From Miltoncostaeaceae bacterium (GTDB taxonomy: Bacteria > Actinomycetota > Thermoleophilia > Miltoncostaeales > Miltoncostaeaceae), in assembly GCA_030598075.1 (NCBI GenBank), contig JAUVQP010000067.1:1-8079 (forward strand): 8,079 nt of DNA, given 5' to 3'. Made by a program: the position numbers and the translations under genes. Within the stretch, counting starts at the first letter, position 1, and each line of letters starts with the position of its first letter. This document shows positions 1 to 5,419 of this stretch, piece after piece. The notes under the pieces were generated by a model, which was not told where the DNA came from, ran no database searches, and was given only the letters and a program-made list of their open reading frames with translations.

Positions 1-270
1 CACGTCGGCGAGCGTCTGCGGCCAGCTCGTATATCTGTGGTGGACCTCGCGGAGCAGTTCCTCGGTGGCCCGACGGATACCGATCCAATCCGCCGAGATG
101 TCGAGAAGGATCTGGTCCTCGGCGGGGATGAGCACCTCGGCGGCGGTCCGCGCGAGGTTCACGTCCCTCGCACCCATCGCGGCGCCGGGTGAGCCGGAGG
201 GGTCGGGCGGTGGCGGCTGCACGCCCCGCTCGCCGGGTGCGCGCGGGGAGTCGGTACCGGTGGGCGGCAT
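1..270 (-). CDS. N-terminal fragment of an unrecognised protein (runs off the window)
   Basis: The frame stays open from ATG at 270 down to base 1, giving 90 codons with the C-terminus outside the window. The first ~30 residues are rich in Pro, Gly and Ser and look disordered. From the internal ATG at 177 the sequence becomes protein-like, with an amphipathic helix-rich segment containing LLDISADWIGIRRATEELL. Three starts are possible: ATG 270 (weak GAGCGGGG purine run 5 bases upstream), GTG 222 and ATG 177. I chose 270 because the frame is continuous and it has the best purine run, but 177 could be the true start. I do not recognise the family. A weak impression of the N-terminus of a PEP/pyruvate-binding enzyme is from memory only and is not used as a name. 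It lies 120 bp downstream of the broken small gene on the same strand. Confidence 0.55.
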   Translation of the reverse strand, partial: MPPTGTDSPRAPGERGVQPPPPDPSGSPGAAMGARDVNLARTAAEVLIPAEDQILLDISADWIGIRRATEELLREVHHRYTSWPQTLADV

Positions 271-339
271 GCCGACCCCGCTCAGCCGTCGCCGACTTGA
301 GGGGGGCGTGGCCGGGCGTGGCCGCAGACGCCCCTCGCA

Positions 340-364
340 GGAGGAGAGCGCCGCCGGCTCCTCC
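340..364 (-). terminator. Possible hairpin between two minus-strand genes
   Basis: A perfect 7-bp inverted repeat (GGAGGAG / CTCCTCC) with an 11-base loop sits 27 bp after the stop of the broken small gene and upstream of the left-edge gene. There is no T-tract. It could be a weak terminator or a chance pairing in GC-rich DNA. Confidence 0.2.
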
Positions 365-390
365 ACGGTCGGGACGCGGATCGCAAACGT

Positions 391-625
391 CTACTCAGCG
401 GGCGCCACTTCCATCGAGCCCTGGTTGGCGCTCTGAGCGTGACCCTCGGCCGTCCAGCCCTCGGGCCCCGTGGCCTGATCCCAGTTGTGGTCGTCATCGA
501 CCTCGAACAGCACGTGGAGCTTCCCTCGACTCGACGTCGACGCCGGGCATGGGCTCCGGCGGAACGTCCAAAGCGCTGATGTCCGTCCAGTCTGACAGCG
601 ACGACGGCGCCGATTCGCATGGCAA
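391..625 (-). pseudogene. Short acidic protein, apparently frameshifted
   Basis: Two overlapping minus-strand frames carry protein-like sequence that join if one base is removed. The upstream part (TTG 625 to about 524) reads LSDWTDISALDVPPEPMPGV and then VES. The downstream part (about 522 to TAG 391) continues with KLHVLFEVDDDHNWDQATG and ends MEVAPAE. Both halves have strongly G/C third positions, whereas the continuation of each frame past the junction becomes Arg-rich or meets a stop. Dropping one G of the GGG at 523-525 would give a protein of about 77 residues. The start is uncertain, because TTG 625 has only a weak purine run and the N-terminus may lie in yet another frame. It could be a decayed gene, a sequencing error or, less likely, programmed frameshifting. 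No family is recognised. Confidence 0.4.
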
Positions 626-974
626 CCGATCTCATCTGAGAACCCCCAACTGCTCCGGCCGCGCTGCCGCAGCGATTCGACGCGGACGGCATAGAATCCC
701 CCGGGGTCACGAGCAGGGCCACCTTCCGGACCCTTCGCGATGACCCTTGCTCGGCGCAGCATGGCCGAGGCGGAGCGCCTCCACATCCGCGTTTCCCCCG
801 ATGCCATCCGCATCCACCACGGACGCGTGGTGCGGGTTTGCGCGATTCTCGGCCGGTTTTTCCCCGTGACGGTCGTCGGAGTCCCCGCCCCGACTCGTCG
901 GTAGCGCGAGATCTGCCCGTCCCGTGCCCGACGTCGGCCGAGGTCCCGCTCTCCTCTGCGATCCTCACACAGGC
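626..974. other. Intergenic stretch with no confident gene
   Basis: This 349-bp stretch separates the broken minus-strand gene from the MFS gene. Minus-strand frames stay open here but have weaker codon bias. On the plus strand the best candidate is the 54-residue ORF at 740-904. A 6-bp hairpin (GAGGCG, loop GAG, CGCCTC) lies at 767-781. No convincing promoter hexamers were found for the MFS gene. Confidence 0.4.
740..904 (+). CDS. Possible small protein (54 codons), function unknown
   Basis: ATG 740 to TAG 902-904 gives 54 residues; a second in-frame ATG at 761 would give 47. About four fifths of third positions are G or C, and the middle reads LHIRVSPDAIRIHHGRVVRV, which looks more like a beta-rich protein than noise. 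There is no clear ribosome-binding site, no family match, and the opposite strand is also open. The ORF ends 70 bp before the ATG chosen for the MFS gene, so it could be a leader ORF of that gene. Treat it as a candidate only. Confidence 0.25.
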   Translation: MTLARRSMAEAERLHIRVSPDAIRIHHGRVVRVCAILGRFFPVTVVGVPAPTRR

Positions 975-2915
975 ATGCACCGAATACCGCGGCATCGCGT
1001 GGGCGTTCCGCGTTCGCCCATCGGCCGACTCTCGCAGCGAGGGCCCGCGCTGCTCCTTGCGCTGGCCGTCGGCCTGGCGTTCGCCGACACGGCCATCGTC
1101 ATGCTCGGGCTTCCCGAGATCTACGGCGCTTTCGGCGGCTCGGTCGTTGGCGTCTCGCTCGTGGCGACGAGCTACAACCTCGTCGTCGCCGTGGTGGCCC
1201 TCGCGCTGCTGCCGGTCGTTCGGAGGGTGCGCCCCGCCCTCGTCGTCGTCGTCGGCCTCACGATCTTCGCGGCCACGGCGGTGGGGGCCGGTCTTTCGGG
1301 GAGCCTCGGCGAGCTCATCGCGTGGCGGGCGGCTCAGGGCGTCGGCGCGGCGATGGTTCTGGCGGCCTCGCTCTCGCTGCTCATCGCGCTGACCGGATCA
1401 TCGGCGGCCGGTCGGCGTTGGTGGATCTGGGCGGGAACCGCGGGGGTCGCTCTCGGCCCGGTCCTGGGAGGCGTCCTGACCGAGGTCTTCGATTGGCGCG
1501 CGATCTTCCTCGCCCAGGCGCCGGTCGCCGCTCTCGCGCTCGCCGGCGCGATCACCACCACGACGCTCCGGGTGCGGCCGGAGGGCGTCCGAGTGCGGCC
1601 CGCGCCCGGGGCCAGTCGCGCCAACCTCGGGCTCGTCTTCGCCTTCGGAGGCCTGGCTGGGGCGCTCTTTCTCGCGGTGCTGATGGTCGTCACCGTGTGG
1701 GACCTCGGGCCTCTCACGGGGGCGTTGATTCTCAGCGCGCTCCCGGCGGCGGCTCTCATGGTGAGGCCGCTCGGCGCCCATGCCGGGCCCGATGCCGGTG
1801 CCCCGGCCGGAGCGCTGCTCCTCGCCGCCGGGTTGGCCGCCCTGGCGTTCCTGCCCGCCACGGATCCGCTCTGGGCCGCGGCGGCGCTCGCCGTCTGCGG
1901 CGCCGGGTTCGGCCTCGTGGTGCCGGTCCTGACCCGTCGCTCGGTGGCCGACGATCGCGCGCCCTCGGCGGCCGCCACGATCTCGGTGTCCGCCCGCCAT
2001 GTCGGCCTCGTGGCGGCGCTCGTGCTCGTCGCGCCGCTCTTGGCGGCGGGGCTCGAGACCGGCGCAGAGCGAGCGAGCCAACGGGCGGCGGCCGCGATCC
2101 TCGACGCGGACCTCCCGCTTCGGGACAAGGTCCCGATCGCCGCCGGCCTCGCCGAGGCGTTCCGCGCGTCGCCCGACGGGGAGCTTCCGGACCTTCGCGA
2201 ACCGTTCGAGGGCATCGGCGACGCGGACGATCCCGCCGTGCGGGTCGCGCGGGAAGACCTCCGGTCGGCCGTCGCGTCGGCGCTGACCGCCGCCTTTCGG
2301 AGCTCGTACCTCGTCGCGGCGGCACTCGCCCTCCTCGCGCTGATTCCGCTCACGGTCGCACGGCGCGAGCCGGGTGCCGCACGGCGGGCAGCCCCGACCC
2401 CCGCGCTCGGCGCCCTCGTCTTGGGCGCTTTCGCGCTGGTCGTGGGTCAGCTCGCCGCGGGCGGGGCGCAGCTCGGCCGCGCTGCGGCCCATGATCCATG
2501 CGCGCCCCGCGCGGCGCCGGACCGGTCGGGGATCGATGCCGCGCTGCAACAGATCGCGCGCGACGGGCTCGACGGAGCGGCCTGCGAGCTGGGCATGGGA
2601 AGGGAGGAGCTGGTACTGGCGCTCGCGCCGGAGGCGCCCGGCGCGCCGAAGCGTCACATCGCGCAGGCCGAGGTCGAGCGCGCGACGCGCGCCGGACTCC
2701 TACGGGCCGTCGACGATGCCGAGCGGCGCGGCTCCATCGGCCGCCTCACGGCGGCCCTGCTCCGATCGGCGAGCCACAACGCGCCGGTCGGGGAGGCGCT
2801 CGATCTCTACTCGCGCGGTCGCTCCTTTGCCGACGATCTGCGGAGCGGTGGTGGCGATGCCGGCTTCGCGGCCGAGCTTCTGGTGGCGGCCGAACGTTCC
2901 CTGACGGGGAGCTAG
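975..2915 (+). CDS. MFS transporter (DHA2-like) with large external loop and C-terminal extracellular tail
   Basis: This 646-residue membrane protein probably exports small molecules by proton exchange; the substrate is unknown. TM1-TM6 occupy about residues 26-195, with the exporter motif C region at about 161-183 (GPVLGGVLTEVFDWRAIFLA), typical of DHA2-type drug exporters. Helices at about 217-239, 245-264, 279-295, 299-319 and 333-359 follow. After TM11 comes an ~80-residue hydrophilic loop (about 360-441), then TM12 (441-461) and TM13 (476-496). The last ~145 residues are soluble and carry Cys509 and Cys537, with a helical GREELVLALAPE stretch between 542 and 553. If the N-terminus is inside, thirteen helices put loop and tail outside. 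An in-frame GTG at 924 would add 17 residues of poor quality, so ATG 975 was chosen, although neither has a ribosome-binding site. The usual DHA2 layout has 14 helices and no such tail. Confidence 0.88.
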   Translation: MHRIPRHRVGVPRSPIGRLSQRGPALLLALAVGLAFADTAIVMLGLPEIYGAFGGSVVGVSLVATSYNLVVAVVALALLPVVRRVRPALVVVVGLTIFAATAVGAGLSGSLGELIAWRAAQGVGAAMVLAASLSLLIALTGSSAAGRRWWIWAGTAGVALGPVLGGVLTEVFDWRAIFLAQAPVAALALAGAITTTTLRVRPEGVRVRPAPGASRANLGLVFAFGGLAGALFLAVLMVVTVWDLGPLTGALILSALPAAALMVRPLGAHAGPDAGAPAGALLLAAGLAALAFLPATDPLWAAAALAVCGAGFGLVVPVLTRRSVADDRAPSAAATISVSARHVGLVAALVLVAPLLAAGLETGAERASQRAAAAILDADLPLRDKVPIAAGLAEAFRASPDGELPDLREPFEGIGDADDPAVRVAREDLRSAVASALTAAFRSSYLVAAALALLALIPLTVARREPGAARRAAPTPALGALVLGAFALVVGQLAAGGAQLGRAAAHDPCAPRAAPDRSGIDAALQQIARDGLDGAACELGMGREELVLALAPEAPGAPKRHIAQAEVERATRAGLLRAVDDAERRGSIGRLTAALLRSASHNAPVGEALDLYSRGRSFADDLRSGGGDAGFAAELLVAAERSLTGS

Positions 2916-3256
2916 CCGGAAGGCGCCGTCGAACCGGACCGAACGCGCTCGGCGAGCAGCGCGACGACGACGTCGTGGTCGTCCGGGGTCAGCGCCACGC
3001 GCGTCCGCTGGCCGGCGACGTCGAGCACGATCATGCGGTCCTTCTGGCGGCGCCCGGGGTCAAGGCCCAGCCACACCCAGACATCGACGGCGCCCCACAT
3101 CCTGAGGCGGCCGCCGAACCGGCCCAGCGGACGTTCCGCGCCCCGGGCGATGTCGGAGTACGGGATAAAGCGGTCGCGAAGTAGCAGATCGAAGCGGCGG
3201 AGCGTGACCCCGTCGTCGTCCAGAAGGATCCGGCCGTCGTCGTAGAGGATGGCCAT
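2912..3256 (-). CDS. Small PH-like domain protein (114 aa)
   Basis: The protein starts MAILYDDGRILLDDDG and is 114 residues long. Alternating beta-strand pattern, a central IPYSDIARGAE segment (31-41), RMWGAVDVWVWLGLDP (52-67), a basic GRRQKDR patch (68-74), and a final helix after LTPDDHD (89-95) match what I know of short bacterial PH-like proteins in actinobacteria. There is no signal peptide or membrane helix, so it is probably cytosolic. Role and ligand are unknown; bacterial PH-like folds often act as binding or adaptor modules. A longer upstream extension exists in the frame, but only the part from ATG 3256 is protein-like. Its TAG shares the CTAG tetranucleotide with the stop of the convergent MFS gene. 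It lies 37 bp after the 63-residue gene and may be in its operon or have its own promoter. Confidence 0.75.
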   Translation of the reverse strand: MAILYDDGRILLDDDGVTLRRFDLLLRDRFIPYSDIARGAERPLGRFGGRLRMWGAVDVWVWLGLDPGRRQKDRMIVLDVAGQRTRVALTPDDHDVVVALLAERVRSGSTAPSG

Positions 3257-3262
3257 GCGCCC

Positions 3263-3268
3263 AGTATG
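3263..3268 (-). promoter_or_regulatory. Possible -10 element for leaderless PH-like gene
   Basis: On the minus strand CATACT, one mismatch from TATACT, ends 6 bases before ATG 3256, which is the distance expected for a transcript starting at the start codon itself. No Shine-Dalgarno sequence is present. The -35 candidate (CCGACC, 3284-3289) is poor and spaced at only 15 bases. Confidence 0.25.
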
Positions 3269-3293
3269 GTCTCTCGCTCCGGTGGTCGGGCGC

Positions 3294-3485
3294 CTATCGT
3301 CCGGCGTCGCCCACGTAGGGGGCGGCGCGACCCTCGGCCTCGGCACGGCGCCGCTCCTCGATCCGCTCGGCCCAGCGCTCGTCGATGACGGGCCAGCGCG
3401 CGAGGGCTTGGGCGTGGCGGATGTACCAGAGGAGCTCCGGGCGAGACTGCTCGCGGACGCTGTGGAATTCAGGGGGCGAGCCCAT
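3294..3485 (-). CDS. Small charged helical protein (63 aa), unknown function
   Basis: ATG 3485 to TAG 3294-3296 encodes 63 residues beginning MGSPPEFHSVREQSRPELLW. It contains a Trp/His-rich helix (LLWYIRHAQALARW, about 18-31) followed by a strongly charged helix (ERWAERIEERRRAEAEG, 36-52) and a short tail. There are no cysteines, membrane helices or signal peptide. The upstream frame extension is Arg/Pro/Gly-rich and not protein-like, so ATG 3485 is the preferred start; GTGGGGCG immediately upstream is a tight ribosome-binding site. It sits 93 bp after the csp hairpins and 37 bp before the PH-like gene on the same strand, so the two may be co-transcribed. Family not recognised. Confidence 0.6.
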   Translation of the reverse strand: MGSPPEFHSVREQSRPELLWYIRHAQALARWPVIDERWAERIEERRRAEAEGRAAPYVGDAGR

Positions 3486-3578
3486 CGCCCCACAGCTTGC
3501 CCTTTCCGGGACGCCGCGGCCAACCCTCGACCCACCGACTGCGCCCGCGCACGGCACGGCGCGGTGCGGGGCAGCGGG

Positions 3579-3606
3579 GGCCAGCCCGGCGGAAGCCGGG
3601 CTGGCC
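3579..3606 (-). terminator. Strong stem-loop downstream of the cold shock gene
   Basis: A perfect 12-bp inverted repeat (GGCCAGCCCGGC / GCCGGGCTGGCC) with a 4-base loop (GGAA on plus, TTCC on minus) begins 10 bases after the csp stop codon. On the minus strand it is followed by C/G-rich sequence rather than a T-tract, so it is either a U-less actinobacterial-type terminator or a 3' stabilising hairpin. Confidence 0.75.
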
Positions 3607-3609
3607 AAG

Positions 3610-3629
3610 GCAAGCGCTACAGCGCTTGC
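3610..3629 (-). promoter_or_regulatory. Hairpin enclosing the csp stop codon
   Basis: GCAAGCGC and GCGCTTGC form a perfect 8-bp stem with a TGTA loop on the minus strand. The stop codon of csp (TAG, 3617-3619) straddles the loop and the 3' arm of the stem. It is separated by only 3 bases from the 12-bp terminator-like stem, giving two stacked hairpins at the mRNA 3' end. Confidence 0.5.
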
Positions 3630-3820
3630 ACCTGCGCGGCCTGGGGCCCCTTCTGGCCGTCCTGAACGTCGAAGCTGACCCTTTGGCCCTCCTCGAGGTT
3701 GCGGAACCCAGCCCCTGCGATTGCCGAGAAGTGGACGAAGACATCCTTGCCGCCGTCGTCGGGGGTAATGAACCCGTACCCCTTCTCGGATGAAAACCAT
3801 TTCACGACGCCCTCGGGCAT
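3617..3820 (-). CDS. cspA: Cold shock protein, CspA family
   Basis: This 67-residue protein is a single cold shock domain with the usual family length. It begins MPEGVVKWFSSEKGYGFI and has the RNA-binding motifs RNP1 (KGYGFI, 13-18) and RNP2 (VFVHF, 27-31), plus the aromatic Trp8, Tyr15, Phe17, Phe28 and His30 positions that stack on single-stranded nucleic acid. It binds RNA or ssDNA as a chaperone in the cytosol; whether it is cold-induced or constitutive cannot be told. ATG 3820 has a good ribosome-binding site (GAGGAG, 6 bases upstream). It is flanked by 183 bp of leader/intergenic DNA upstream and two hairpins downstream, so it is probably monocistronic. The family assignment is certain; the symbol is generic. 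Confidence 0.97.
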   Translation of the reverse strand: MPEGVVKWFSSEKGYGFITPDDGGKDVFVHFSAIAGAGFRNLEEGQRVSFDVQDGQKGPQAAQVQAL

Positions 3821-3828
3821 GCGCTACT

Positions 3829-3834
3829 CCTCAT
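3829..3834 (-). promoter_or_regulatory. Ribosome-binding site of the cold shock gene
   Basis: On the minus strand AATGAGGAGTAGCGC precedes ATG 3820. The GAGGAG core is the best Shine-Dalgarno match among the genes of this window and fixes the csp start. The ~150 bp further upstream hold no clear -10/-35 pair that I can defend. Confidence 0.6.
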
Positions 3835-4003
3835 TGTCGGGCGGGAAAAGCAGAACCCACCCTGGAACACAAAGCCCCAGCGTCGTTCCGATCCACGCGC
3901 GTATTGTCTGCCCAGTAAGGGCACGGCGAGAACGATAGCGTGTCCGGAGGCGCAGTCGGAGGTCCAGTCGGCAGCTTCGGCGCCTTAGGAAGCTCTTTCA
4001 CGA

Positions 4004-4138
4004 TCAGGCGCGGCCCGCCTGCGGCGAAGACCGAGCGAGGCGAGGATGCAGGTCGGGGGCGATGTTTGGGTTCATGGGCCCGGCCCAGGAGACCGCATCG
4101 CGAAGGTGTGCACCCAGCGGACGGTCGTGGACCGTCAT
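4004..4138 (-). CDS. Possible small protein (44 aa) after khtU
   Basis: ATG 4138 to TGA 4004-4006 encodes 44 residues beginning MTVHDRPLGAHLRDAV and ending with an Arg/Ala-rich tail. GGGAGG lies about 10 bases upstream of the ATG, and the ORF begins 25 bp after the khtU stop, as a downstream operon member would. Third positions are about three quarters G/C, lower than in the neighbours. A 7-bp hairpin (4120-4136) overlaps its first codons. No family recognised; it may be non-coding. Confidence 0.3.
   Translation of the reverse strand: MTVHDRPLGAHLRDAVSWAGPMNPNIAPDLHPRLARSSPQAGRA
4120..4136 (-). terminator. Possible stem-loop downstream of khtU
   Basis: A perfect 7-bp stem (GACGGTC / GACCGTC) with a 3-base loop lies 27 bp beyond the khtU stop codon. 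There is no T-tract. It could end the khtTU transcript, or lie inside the 44-residue ORF if that is real. Confidence 0.3.
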
Positions 4139-4163
4139 CGCCAAAGAGCCTCCCAGTGCCGTG

Positions 4164-5369
4164 TCAGGGACCCACGGAAGGAGAGGGCCTCCGGGTGCGC
4201 GACAAGAGGCGGACGACGGGCAGCAGTATTCGGTAGTAGCGGGCCAGGAGTGGTCCGGCGAGCGCCAGCACGAGCACGTAGGCGGCGGCGAGCGGCCCGA
4301 GATCCGCCTCGGAGCCGGCGGTGACCCCAAGCGCCGCGATGATGATCGAGAACTCGCCGCGTGCGACGAGCGAGGCGCTCGCCCGCGCCTGACCCCGCTC
4401 GCCGATGCCCGCGCGGGCCATCGCCCACCACGCGCTGGCGATCTTGGTCAGCGCCGTGACCCCGGCGAGGACGAGGGCGAGGCCCAGAACCGCCGGAATC
4501 GTCTCCAGCGCGATCCCCAGACCGAAGAAGACGAAGAAGGTCGCGGCGAAGAGGTCGCGCAGCGGTCCGAGGAGGCGGCGGGCGGATTCGGCCACCGGCC
4601 CCGAGAGGGCGACCCCCACGAGAAAGGCCCCGACCGCCGAGCTGACCTGGAGCTCGTCGGCCACGCCGGCGACCAGCAGGATGAGCCCGAAGGTCGTCAA
4701 GAGCACGACCTCGTCGCTGCGGTGCGCGACGACCCGGCTCAGGTGCTTGCCGTACCGCAGAGCGACCATCAGCGCAGCGGCGGCCGCACACAGGGCGATC
4801 GCGAGCGACCCCACGGTCTCGAGCGCCGTTCCGCCCACCAGCAGCGCCGCCATCAGTGGCAGGTAGACCGCCATCGCGAGATCCTCGAGCACGAGGATCG
4901 AGAGCAACGGGGGCGTCTCTCGGTTACCCAGCCGACCAAGGTCGGCGAGGACCTTGGCGATGATTCCCGATGAGCTGATGTAGGTCACCCCGCCCAACAG
5001 AAGCGCGGCAACGAGGTCCCAGCCAAGAAGGAGGCCGACGAGGAGGCCCGGCGGGAAGTTGAGCGCGAGGTCGACCACTCCGGAGGGGAGCCCGGCCCGC
5101 AGGTTGGAGCTCAGCTCGGCGCTGGTGTACTCGAGTCCGAGCATGAAAAGCAGCAGGACGACGCCGACCTCGCTACCCACCTCCACGACGGATCCCTCGA
5201 TCTCGACGAGCCCGAGCGATCCGAGCGCGACCCCGGCGACGAGGTAGAAGGGGATGGGAGAGATGCCGGCGCGCGCGCCCACTCGCGCGAGCCCCGCCAG
5301 CACGAGCGCGGCGATTCCGAGGGCCGCCAAGATCGCGGCGACGTCCGCCTGAGCCGCGGCCTCAGTCAC
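4164..5369 (-). CDS. khtU: CPA2-family K+(Na+)/H+ antiporter, KhtU-like
   Basis: This 401-residue integral membrane protein exchanges a monovalent cation for protons across the cytoplasmic membrane. About 12-13 hydrophobic segments span the sequence, starting at residues 10-30, 38-54 and 64-80. Family motifs visible are LLFMLGLEY (73-81), YISSSGIIAKVL (130-141) in the ion-binding region, LVLEDLAMAVYLPL (159-172) with the Glu-Asp pair, FFVFFGLGIALE (278-289), and ARGEFSIIIA (336-345). There is no C-terminal RCK_N/TrkA-N domain, unlike KefB/KefC; the regulatory domain is supplied by the adjacent KhtT-like gene 50 bp upstream, matching the Bacillus subtilis KhtTU arrangement. The start is GTG 5369, without a close ribosome-binding site. 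Cation preference (K+ versus Na+) cannot be read from sequence; KhtU is the best analogue because of its partner. Confidence 0.9.
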   Translation of the reverse strand: MTEAAAQADVAAILAALGIAALVLAGLARVGARAGISPIPFYLVAGVALGSLGLVEIEGSVVEVGSEVGVVLLLFMLGLEYTSAELSSNLRAGLPSGVVDLALNFPPGLLVGLLLGWDLVAALLLGGVTYISSSGIIAKVLADLGRLGNRETPPLLSILVLEDLAMAVYLPLMAALLVGGTALETVGSLAIALCAAAAALMVALRYGKHLSRVVAHRSDEVVLLTTFGLILLVAGVADELQVSSAVGAFLVGVALSGPVAESARRLLGPLRDLFAATFFVFFGLGIALETIPAVLGLALVLAGVTALTKIASAWWAMARAGIGERGQARASASLVARGEFSIIIAALGVTAGSEADLGPLAAAYVLVLALAGPLLARYYRILLPVVRLLSRTRRPSPSVGP

Positions 5370-5381
5370 GGCGGCGCCGGC

Positions 5382-5397
5382 GCCGAGTCCCCTCGGC
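5382..5397 (-). promoter_or_regulatory. Hairpin in the khtT-khtU spacer
   Basis: GCCGAG and CTCGGC form a perfect 6-bp stem with a 4-base GGGA loop on the minus strand, 12 bases before the khtU start. The GAGGGG purine run, the only Shine-Dalgarno-like sequence in the spacer, is inside it and is too far from the GTG for normal initiation. It may adjust the KhtT:KhtU ratio, or be chance. Confidence 0.2.
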
Positions 5398-5419
5398 CGG
5401 CCGGCTGCTCACCCCCGCC

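Noticed and set aside
723..740. CTTCCGGACCCTTCGCGA nearly repeated (one indel) at about 2184-2200 inside the MFS gene
   Set aside because: A single ~17-base near match in GC-rich DNA can arise by chance; no other copies, spacing or symmetry suggests a functional repeat.
282..995. Minus-strand 237-codon ORF over the left intergenic region
   Set aside because: Very Arg-rich with poor codon pattern; only short pieces in the other two frames look like protein.
1241..1255. GTC triplet run that looks like a microsatellite
   Set aside because: It encodes a Val run inside a membrane helix of the MFS protein, which explains it.
1334..2657. Long minus-strand and alternative plus-strand ORFs inside the MFS gene (up to ~419 codons)
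   Set aside because: They are Arg/Pro/Gly-rich translations of GC-rich codons on the wrong frame and show no domain; the MFS frame has clear helices and motif C.
3301..3613. Plus-strand ORFs and long extensions of minus ORFs around the 63-aa and PH-like genes
   Set aside because: Extensions are Arg/Pro/Gly-rich and cross the csp hairpins; only the segments from ATG 3485 and ATG 3256 have protein-like sequence.
3830..3960. Possible promoter hexamers for csp (ACAATAC, GACAAT)
   Set aside because: No matching -35 at 16-18 bases could be found, so no promoter is annotated.
4062..4973. Plus-strand 303-codon ORF opposite khtU
   Set aside because: Composition is Arg/Asp/Glu-rich antisense shadow of the antiporter, with no recognisable motif.
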